From NCBI RefSeq assembly GCF_026210795.1, contig NC_089435.1:5270001-5334000 (forward strand): a stretch of DNA of 64,000 bases, in the 5' to 3' direction. A model generated the notes under the pieces. The model was given only the letters and a program-made list of their open reading frames with translations, made no database searches and was not told where the DNA came from. The translations under genes were made by a program, and so were the position numbers. Each line of letters begins with the position of its first letter. The stretch's first letter is position 1. Shown piece after piece: positions 55,601 to 64,000 of the stretch. This DNA comes from Rhizophagus irregularis. Lineage: Eukaryota > Glomeromycota > Glomeromycetes > Glomerales > Glomeraceae.

Positions 55601-56050
55601 GACCTAAAAGTTTGATAAAACGAACGTTAGTGACGTTCGTTAAATAAAAAATAAAAAATTATTATTTTTTTTTAAAATAAATTAAAAAAAAAATTATTAT
55701 TATTTTTAAAAAAAAAATAAATTAAGATTCAGAGGTAAGCATACCTCCGAATTCCAACTAAAATCATCGATAGATTCTATCTAGAACTTATATAATATAA
55801 AAAAAAATAATTTTTTTTTTTAAAAAATAAATTAAGATTCGGAGGTAAGCATACCTCTGAATTCCAATATCTTTGATAGGTTCCATCTAGAACTTATATA
55901 ATATAATAAAAAATTATTATTTTTTTTAAAAAAATAAATTAAAATTCAGAAATTAATATACCTTCGAATTTTAGGAATCTATATAATATAAAAAAAAATA
56001 ATTTTTTTTTTAAAAAATAAATTAAGATTCGGAGATAAGCATACCTCAGT
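52640..56050 (-). repeat. Intron-like tandem array 4 (about 25 units, minus strand)
   Basis: Read on the minus strand, acceptor TTTTTGTAG or TTTTAG, a micro-exon of about 30-45 nt, then GTAAAA/GTAAGT/GTATGC. Example near 55600: ACTTTTAG, GTCCTGGATGCC...CTTATTTCAAAG, then GTAAAATC. Here the donor pairs with the intron (ATTTCAAAGGTAAA facing its inverse at 55547-55577), so exon end plus donor form one hairpin arm. Each unit has GAACGTTNNNAACGTTC with CTAACG upstream of the T tract. Period about 110-125 bp. The last units (55640-56050) have a different micro-exon (GAATTCGGAG then GTATGCTTACCTC). No reading frame spans the micro-exons. Confidence 0.78.
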
Positions 56051-56915
56051 AGTATGAAAATCCCAGTTCTGGCTCAGCACCACCATATAATCTAATTACT
56101 ACCACTTTCATATAACACTGGTCAAAATTAATACTATCGGGTACCTATCGGGTACCTGATATGTGTACAATATATGTGATATATGTGTATGATATTTAAC
56201 AATGCTACACATATCAGGTATCCGATATGTGTAGTAGAAATGTAGAAAAACGGTGACACATCATGTACATATCACATATACATCTTACACATATCGGGTA
56301 GTTAAATATCGGTCACATATCATAGACTTATTGGGTATCCGATATATTATGATATATATCATATAGATATCATACAGATATCATACAGATATCAGACGGA
56401 TAGATATAGGATAATGATTTTGTATTAATACTAGTAGATTTATAATTTAATTCAGGCAAAAAAATTATAAAATGCAATCATAATTTATATATTTTTTTAA
56501 TTTTAATTCAAAACTTTATTACAATTTAAATTTATTTACACTTTTTAATTAAAAAAAAACAATTATACTAATTATACTTGAATACTTGAATAAATATATA
56601 TAATATATAACTTCTACTAAAAGTAGCATAAAAATAAAATCACTTGTTTGCTTATACCTGTTTGATTATTTAAAAGAAGCATTAATGATAAATATATTAG
56701 TAAGAGAAAAGAGAATGTTATTAAAAAATATTAGTATAGATATATAAATATAGAAAATATTAGTAGAAACATTAGCAGAAAGAAAAAGTTAGTAGAATAA
56801 AAAATGTTAGTAGAAAGAGAACGTATATCAGTAGTAATATAATATTAATAGAAAATATTAAATAGTAAAAATGTTAATATAGTAGAAAAAAATAATAAAA
56901 AATATATTAGTAGGA
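56051..56915. repeat. TATCGGGTAC repeat cluster and AT-rich spacer
   Basis: From 56130 to 56400 ATCGGGTACC, CACATATC, GATATGTGTA and CAGATATCATA repeat in both orientations, like the sequence bordering the hAT relics (22769-22782 and 500-560). Probably subterminal sequence of another hAT element. 56640-56910 is a purine-rich AAAATATTAGTAGAA repeat. No gene. Confidence 0.45.
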
Positions 56916-57010
56916 GTTGATCATCCTATCTCAGTAGTTGGTTACTGAGACCCTCATTAAGCCTGAGTATGGTGAGGTCGCAGGTTCGATTCCCATAATC
57001 ATGGAAATAA
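56916..57010 (+). ncRNA. tRNA-derived SINE head
   Basis: A-box TATCTCAGTAGTTGG (56927-56941) and B-box GGTTCGATTCC (56983-56993) with tRNA-like spacing. The ends (GATCATC, AATCATGG) pair poorly, so a SINE or tRNA relic is more likely than a working tRNA. Confidence 0.6.
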
Positions 57011-57195
57011 AAAGAATTTTACTGCGGACGCTACTACTAATAGCGTGAAAAAGTATAATTTAAATTAATTTGAAATACGCGTTATTATAAAAAATTTTCT
57101 TATATTCACTTTGAGAAGAGAAGAGAAAATTTCTTTAAAAACAAATAAACAAACTACAAATTAAAAAATTGTAAATAACACACGCAAAATCAATC

Positions 57196-57425
57196 ATGCA
57201 ATTAAAACACTTATTGTTGATTTTCGTCTTTACTATTGTTTTAGCGAGTAAATAATCACCTTAAAAAAAATTTTCTTTTTTACTAAATGAATTCTTAATA
57301 ATAATTTGATTCATTATATTGACACAGATGCAGCACCATTTGATCCTAACAATAAGATGGCCTCAGATGTAGATTGCATATCAACAGACTTTGAGAATTG
57401 TTACCGTATAACAGGGGCAGTATGA
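57196..57425 (+). CDS. Small secreted peptide, C terminus altered by a MITE
   Basis: Exon 1 57196-57247, intron 57248-57327 (GTAAAT...ACACAG), exon 2 from 57328. It encodes MQLKHLLLIFVFTIVLANA, a clear signal peptide with cleavage probable after ANA, then APFDPNNKMASDVDCISTDF and ENCY. A TA-flanked MITE starts at 57404, so the present frame ends CYRITGAV and TGA at 57423-57425 (49 aa). Without the MITE it would end a few residues later (FVKHY). Two Cys in the mature part. The size and secretion signal would fit an effector-like or signalling peptide, but no family is recognised and a non-functional remnant is possible. Confidence 0.6.
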
Positions 57426-57649
57426 TACAGATTTCAGAGGTTTTGACCTTATACCCCCCACCATTGCGTGAGTTTTATTAGTTTTATTATTAGTAGATAT
57501 GTATAAAACTTATATAATAATTGGGTATTTATCATGAGTAATACTTAGGTATTATTAAAGTATTTTAAATAATAAATCGGTAGAAAATGGGAGTTCTTTT
57601 TTGTAGGGTACTGTGCATGGGGGGGGTTACTGTGGCCCGCAAAATACGG
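57404..57649. mobile_element. CCGTATNNTG MITE, TA TSD
   Basis: 246 bp between TA at 57402-57403 and 57650-57651. Left CCGTATAACAGGGGCAG, right the inverse of CCGTATTTTGCGGGCCACAG. A relative begins at 33392. It contains runs of C and G (ACCCCCCACC, GGGGGGGG). Inserted in the codons for the last residues of the small secreted peptide. Confidence 0.75.
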
Positions 57650-57719
57650 TATTTCGTCAAACACTACTGATCTACTGCATTTTGGTAAAGCATTTTAATA
57701 AAGAAGCTCGTTATCTATA

Positions 57720-58968
57720 ATTGAAAATTAATTTGTAAAAACTAATACCTATTACCGATCGTGCTCGTCATGATTGTCTTTTCGGCTGTAAAATATATAA
57801 TGAAATTAAATGAACTAGAAGCATCAAAGCGCCAGATGAAAATGTGTTTACTGAATTGTGACATAAAATATCACATTCGATCAGTATGTGTGTGTGTATT
57901 GAATAGTACGAAAAAATTTTTGTGCCATACTCTTTTTATCGGCAACTGTATATATTTCGAACCTGACGCACGCAATGATAAAACAAAAAATAGATAAATA
58001 AATAAATAAAAGCGATTACACATATACATGCATGTATTATAATAAATAAATAATAAACAAATATAAATATATAATAAAAGCATTCTCATTAATTTGTTTA
58101 TTAGAATTATTAAAAAATCAATGAAATCATTTCTATTATAATCTTTTTTTATTCAATTTGAATTGACCGATTCATGATCAATACGGATACAGAGCCACAA
58201 TATTATGGTAGTAAAATATATAGTATACTAGTATTCATAATTATAAATTCAAATATATATATTATCATTAAAACATTTGATCGATATTTCAAGCAATTTG
58301 CTCATCCCATATCAATTTTAATTGAACATGGCGCAACACAGAAAAACATGGCAAAATACGCTTATACACATCCCTTACTTCTCCCTCATTTTCACATTAT
58401 TAATTTAAAATGACTTTGAAAATTTTAACACGGCGGCGCAATTATGAAAATGAAGTATAATATCAAGAGTGATCCCTGTAGGACTATTTTATTTTTTATC
58501 TTGCTAACTCCAGAATTTATACTACAAATCTTAGATACAAGTGAAAATTGGGTAATGGATGAGGTCAAAAATCTGGTGTATGAGATTATCATAGTTAGCA
58601 ATATTAACAATAAAAAAGAAATTTTTCCAAACTGTAAGAAAACAATGAATTAGTATGGTGCAGAGACTCGCATTAAAATGATCTAGATACGCATATCCCT
58701 TCCCTTGAAAGCATGTCATATACATATTTCACTTAATTGCAAAAAAATCACTGCTAATATGTTATATTACATAAAATTTTTGCTTTGGGTGCGTAATGTA
58801 AAATTAAATTTGCATATATCTTTTTATTACATTAATTATAGAGAAATAAGATAATTAAAACAAACACTATAAATGACTATATAAAATAAATCCGCATTAA
58901 TGTTTATTTATTCTTTTTCTTTTTTTTTCTTTTTTCACCACCTTTTTTTGATGCTTCCTTAATTTTCT
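57720..58968. other. Intergenic, no gene recognised
   Basis: Short ORFs on both strands (57761, 58174, 58444) have no motif and are not believed. 58905-58965 encodes, read on the minus strand and in another frame from the Uma2-like gene, a Lys-rich run that may be the original C-terminal tail of that gene. Confidence 0.4.
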
Positions 58969-60173
58969 TGTTGGTTCAAGACTACCTGTTGAATTTGAAA
59001 TAGGTCAATAGTAAAGTTACCAAGAGTAACTGTTGGGGGAACAATGGGGACATATCCAGCAGCAGCAGGAATCGTCGGCGGGTCCCAGAAAACTGCATTT
59101 ACTGGGATAATTATTTGAAATGCGGGGATATTAGGAGCATTACAACCAGAGAGGTGAGCATTGTCTGTTGGATGTCCTAATTGGTGAGTACCGAAATCCC
59201 ACTAAAATATATTGAGGTTATTAAGACGTTTTGATCAAAAATAAAAATTATAAATTAGCATCTTACCGTTAAATATCCAGGTACTCCTTGCTGAAATAAC
59301 ATCGCTGTCATTGATCTGTAGAAACGTCCTTGCAGATCCCGCGTTGTCCTTTTTTCATGAAATTTAATACCAAGTACATATCTTACATAAACTTGATTTA
59401 GCCAATTTTGGCATTTATTTCTCAAGTTACCAATACTTTGTGTATTGGCTACTTCACAAATAATTCGAGCATGTGGATTCCCCTAGACGAAAAATATTAA
59501 TGTTAGAAAATCGTAAATCAAATATCAGGTATTACAAATCTAAAAAAAATACATTTTTATCTCCAGGAGGAGGGCCAGGGTATGGAACAATAGGTTGTTG
59601 GACATGATTCCCATTTGGTTTAACCATAACATCCGAAGCTATGAATTGTCCCATTACAGTAGGATTAAAATGGACTAAAAGAGGGATGTAAAATATTTGA
59701 GAATCAATTATATATAGATTGAGAACCAAATATACTAGAGGAGTTCTCTTACATCCATCACCGGATACACTTATTGGTTTGTTAAGAATGACTCCGCCAT
59801 TTGCAATGTTAAAATAGTCTTGGAGCAACTCGACAACAGCATTATGTTCTGGGTCGCTCATATCGATCACATACACGTCACCATTAGTTCTATGTTCGTA
59901 TTTGTACCCAGAAGATTCTTTACGTTGAAGAAAATTATTGTACTCTTCTGCAGTTATTTTTGAGCCAATCTTACAAGGAAAACTGTCATTCATACAAGTT
60001 AATACTGAACAGATATAAAATAACTTGTGTATGATGCCCACTCACCTGCTTTCACTTAGTGGTTCGTCTTTTATTTCTGGATGTGGTTTAAGTAGTTTCT
60101 TTAAATTTTTTAGAGTCTCCTTCGCTAACCACACACCAGGAATATAATGTAAACGATGATTTCGACTAGACAT
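58969..60173 (-). pseudogene. Uma2-like PD-(D/E)XK nuclease-fold gene, five exons, one frameshift
   Basis: Exons on the minus strand: 60173-60046, 59982-59753, 59674-59553, 59484-59267, 59211-58969; introns 55-78 bp, GT...AG. Starts MSSRNHRLHYIPGVWL. The second exon has ITAEEYNNFLQRKES and YVIDMSDPEHNAVVELLQDY; then FIASDVMVKPNG (acidic residue of the fold) and ICEVA (Glu of the E-x-K position, here CEVANTQS), then LRNKCQNWLNQVYVRYVLGI. This pattern is that of Uma2/PD-(D/E)XK proteins. Exon 4 does not fit in frame: after ARII two extra T (in the T run at 59456-59462) shift the frame before CEVA. It may be a true pseudogene or a homopolymer error. The C terminus ends QQEN; a Lys-rich tail lies beyond in another frame. 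Confidence 0.7.
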
Positions 60174-63100
60174 TTTGGATACTTCTAAAGGGTAATATTT
60201 TTTTCGTAATTATAATGATAAATGTGATCCGATTTCGCATCAATTGCAAAATTTATTTCTAAAAATACAATTTTGCTAGTCGTAATTGTGTCCTTAAAAT
60301 GTTATTAACTAACTTATTGGGTTACTCCTTGAAATAATAAACTCCTGATTACTGATAAATGGATAATTGTGATCCGATTTCAGAACAATTAATATCAGTA
60401 TTTATTATTTCGTTAAAAAATTTGTGCTACAAATCAATTTTTTTGATGATGTAATGCCACAAGTACTGTTGTACTGTACAACGCTCGAATTTTTCGTGTA
60501 ACTGAGTTCCGAAGAAATAAACCTTTCACGCCACGCCGAAATTGCTACATATTTGAAAGGTAAGTGTAGCACAAAATGTCTTCAGAGTCCGGCTATTAAT
60601 TTACTTAATTTGCTAGGAAACTAATTTTTCAAAAAAAACCATTTAGATATAAATATCGGCCTGTTTTCCTTTATCTGAATAATTTACCGCAGTTGTGGCG
60701 CAGTTTCAAGGTTTGAATTCTCTGATGTTCTAAGTTGTTCTAAGTTTTGCGAACGTCGGGTATTATATATATGAAAGAGAGTGGTGATATATTTTCTAAA
60801 ACCAAAATATAAGAGCAACCAGTACTTTCGTATTGATATAGAACAAGAGAAATGAGGTGTATTCTTTAGCACTATTTATACGAAATCTGTTGAAAGTGAA
60901 TAAATAATAGTTTCCACTGCGGCACTAGGTGATAAATAATGCTATATTTCTCTTTTATTTGGTCGTAGGAGTTATGTTTACAACAAATGTCCTGGATTTT
61001 TAACTACAGAGAAAGAAGCAACTCGCTCGAAAGAAAAAGAATCAGTTGATAAGTTATTTCTTTTGTATGCAGTGGTACAAAAAGTACGAAATAACAGAAT
61101 TACGTATTTTGTGCTCCTTGTGCTCCAAGTGGAATATTACTTGTGGTGGGACAGATAAAAAATATCATTTACGTAACGTTACTAACGTGATATGTACACT
61201 ATTTCACCTTTTTTATATTTTTTTTCTCGCAGTTGAGCAGTTTTATGATCAAAGTATTTCTTGTTGCTCTCCAAAGCGAACATATATATTAGCGAACATA
61301 TATATTGTATTCGATGAATGTAATATATGACAAGAATATTTACTTTGGAGTAATCCTCGTACTATTATTAGAATCTGAACGTACATGGAATCCATATAGA
61401 TTTGCGAAGTTACTGGAGTATCCCGAGTGGTAAAAATTTCGGAGCTAGACGAGTGCTAGACGGATAGAAAAGTTAACAAATAGGATCAGAGTATTTATTC
61501 ATAGAATAGTTTTCGATGGAGCTCTGAAATTGCAAACATGAAATGATTTCACTATAATTACAGTAAGTATTGTACTAGCTCATTGGCATGGTGTCTAATA
61601 TTAAGTGTCATCTGTATTCTGTTTCAGTGAGTCATATTTTATTCTCTTCGGTTTGTGCGGGTTCTCACTTAATCACTTTTAATAACTTGTATGCAAGCGA
61701 TAACTATGCTTTGTGGCTTAGCTTACACGAAATATAGTATGTATATCAATTACAATTACGTGACTACTTTCTGAACAATTAGTCCTTCATGTGTGTTGAT
61801 GCGAAGGTATGGTGCTTACGACTTGATGTAACAATTATCAGGGTCCGTACAACTTTCGTTTTACGGATATTCTCCTTTTTCTTCCAAACTCGTTTATCTC
61901 ACTCCAACTTGTTTTTATTCGTTCAAGCTAAAACGTTTTATGTTCACGCAACAAGTTTTGAGATGCTTGCGTTAGCGAAAAAGATTAAGAAGATACTACC
62001 CTATGTAATTTTTACGTAAAGAAGAAGAGTTACATCTCGACGAGATGACTTGAAATTAATTCGCAAGCTAAAGTCAAGTTTTCTCAAGATACACGAATGA
62101 TTTTGAACTACATGGAGTGGAGTTGGGGCTTGCAACAGTTCCCGTGGCTTTCGCCAACGAATGCAGAGAAAAAAATCTTCATTGTTCTCATACAAAAATA
62201 AGACTTAAAAGGGTTTTCAAAATATGCGAAAAGATGTGTGAATAACAGACATACCAGAATCTACACCAAGTAAGACTTTTTTGTATATTATCTTGATCGC
62301 AGCATTCTTTTGATACAACATAACTAATACAAGTATTTTGCTTATTTATGAAAAGAAATTCATAACATAGATGATGAGGACGGGGCTTTGTTGCACTGTA
62401 TTATGACTCAGACTAAGCAATATGGGAAGGGTCTTGAGCGATTCGCTGTGAATATATTTCAGTTATCATCCACTCATATATCCGTATGGTCAAAACTTGT
62501 CTGTTATCGGAAAAAGGAATTTCACTAAATCCGTAATTCAAAGTAGCTGATGAAGAAAATATTTGATGCATTGGTTACACAATCAAGCATTTAGGAGTTA
62601 TTTCCAATGCTGCTTTTGGTAAAGAATATGACTTATAATGTGTCTAAAAAAAGCAACCAGCAGACTCAGTCTGTGGAAATGCCACAATGAGAAGGAATAA
62701 AACGAGAAATGATATGTCATAGACGGTAATTATTTTTAACGGATGGATTTTAATATCAACAGCAAAATTACAAATAGTAATTCTGTTATTTCCTGCACCG
62801 AACACATAGTGTTAAGTGGTCCCATCAGATAACGCCCAGTGTCATGGCACTAAGCTCCTGGTAGTATAGAACACACCGCTTCCCCCTTATCTTGGGTTTC
62901 GATAGAGAAGTAAGTAGTTTTTGCACTACAATAATAATATGTATTTATTTAATTCGATTTGCCCTATGAACGTAGGTTCCTAGAACCCCTCCTCTACGCT
63001 TTAGCGCCCTTCAGGTAATTTCAGTCATAGACTGCTCAAAGAGCACTTCCTTCGAAAGGTCCATAAATGGACTGGAATGGGTCGAGGGCCTCCTCGTTCC

Positions 63101-64000
63101 TCGAAAAATCATAGGGATTTTTTGCGACCATTGATCTACTTCGTACCCTCCGGGTATTAATCATAACGTATAAATGATCGTCATCACAAACCCATTAATG
63201 GGTACTTCTCTTCTAGATGGAATCTAGGGCAAGATGCTCAGTTCATAGAGTCGGAGACTGGGGCTATGCCCAAAAATGTAAATACGTGTTTATGGATGAT
63301 ATCGTTGATATTAGTATCTTCCCTTGGCCAGAGATGAAAACTTACTTGGAATAAAGTTCACATTAAAATACGTCTGCGAAAAAATGTAGTCATTCGTTGA
63401 TCCAAGATATTTGGAAAGATGCATAGGATATGAATCAACGTGATAATAAGGAGGTAAAATACATCTCGCTATCATTATGTGTTTTCATATTATCCAACAA
63501 TAGATACTGACTGATTTTTTTATGTATTTCGTGATCACAATTAAAGGTGGGTAATGAACAGAAATATGACGTGTAAGCTTGCCCAGTGTCATATGACATC
63601 GATCCTTAAGGGTCCTATGTCATGTGTTCATAGATAACTGAAACACGGAAAATGTAATTTATTATGTATATAGCAAGAAGCTCATTTGGCATTTATTTTA
63701 ATAAACCATAATGGACTAACTATTATGTGAAGAGCAATTTTTCATTACATGCTTATAAAGAGCGTGAATATTTGATTTAACTGTATCGATATTAAAATAG
63801 ATTGAAGTTTGTTGTGATTGTATTCAATTTTTTATGAAGTGTTACTTTGTAGAAAAAATCGAATCCATGGATACCAGTGCTTCGTGAGAGAATTGTATAC
63901 AAGTTTTTGCGTTCTTCGACAGAGTGATCGTATTGCGATGTTCATATACCTAAAAGGTACAAAGTAGAACGGGTTTGTTCCTTTAGGTTCTATAACAAGT
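60174..64000. other. 3.8 kb without a recognisable gene
   Basis: Base composition is more balanced than elsewhere, with few long A/T runs and no TIR elements seen. Noticed: GTACTGTTGTACTGTACAAC at 60462-60481, as at 6137. An open stretch on the plus strand after CATAG at 62370 (DDEDGALLHCIMTQTKQYGK and on, to TAA 62526). A GC-richer block at 62820-63270 with a minus-strand open run of about 50 codons (RSMVAKNPYDFSRNEEALDP). These might be exons of an unknown gene or old degraded sequence; I cannot decide. Confidence 0.35.

Noticed and set aside
56927-56993. Functional tRNA gene
   Set aside because: A and B boxes are present but acceptor and anticodon stems do not pair; SINE head preferred.
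62820-63270. GC-richer block considered as rRNA or mitochondrial insert
   Set aside because: No stretch matched rRNA core sequences I know, and no tRNA genes flank it; left as unassigned.

Overview
The window is eukaryotic, very AT-rich and dominated by mobile elements. Genes carry short GTAAGT...AG introns of about 58-110 bp. The mix of hAT/BED, pogo and P/Kolobok-like transposases, one very young Ty3/Gypsy element, a decayed LINE, dozens of TIR/MITE insertions, and a few short multi-exon genes (one PD-(D/E)XK/Uma2-like) fits an arbuscular mycorrhizal fungus (Glomeromycotina, Rhizophagus-like). That assignment is an inference from gene style; no marker gene proves it.

Layout. 0-0.17 kb: 3' end of an unidentified gene. 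0.5-3 kb: nearly intact hAT transposase gene on the minus strand with one in-frame stop in its BED finger. 3.1-5.9 kb: cluster of TIR elements with target duplications, three of them splitting a BED-type ORF relic. 6.9-8.4 kb: an intact seven-exon gene for a Lys/Arg-rich nuclear protein. 9.4-19.2 kb: a 7,977-bp TIR element with a perfect 8-bp duplication. It holds an intron-like array and a decayed OTU plus DDE-transposase gene, itself hit by a MITE made of palindromes. 19.6-20.5 kb: second intron-like array. 20.8-33.2 kb: second hAT relic, adjoining a complete LTR retrotransposon (22783-33203). 33.9-39.7 kb: pogo/Tigger relic split by a 4,056-bp TIR element that carries a palindromic satellite and a third intron-like array. 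39.9-52 kb: LINE with RNase H, broken, plus a truncated second copy. 52.6-56.05 kb: largest intron-like array, about 25 units on the minus strand. 57.2 kb: small secreted peptide gene hit by a MITE. 59-60.2 kb: five-exon Uma2-like gene with a homopolymer frameshift. 60.2-64 kb: no recognisable gene.

Two things stand out. First, the young LTR element encodes reverse transcriptase and RNase H followed, where integrase normally sits, by a thymidylate-kinase-like P-loop domain in the same ORF; no integrase is visible anywhere in it. Second, four tandem arrays on both strands repeat a unit of about 90-120 bp that looks like a complete spliceosomal intron (GTAAGT donor inside a hairpin, CTAAC branch motif inside a second palindrome, pyrimidine tract, TTTTGTAG acceptor), separated by 24-45 nt micro-exons. 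They resemble introner-like material multiplied in tandem; at least two arrays lie inside TIR transposons.
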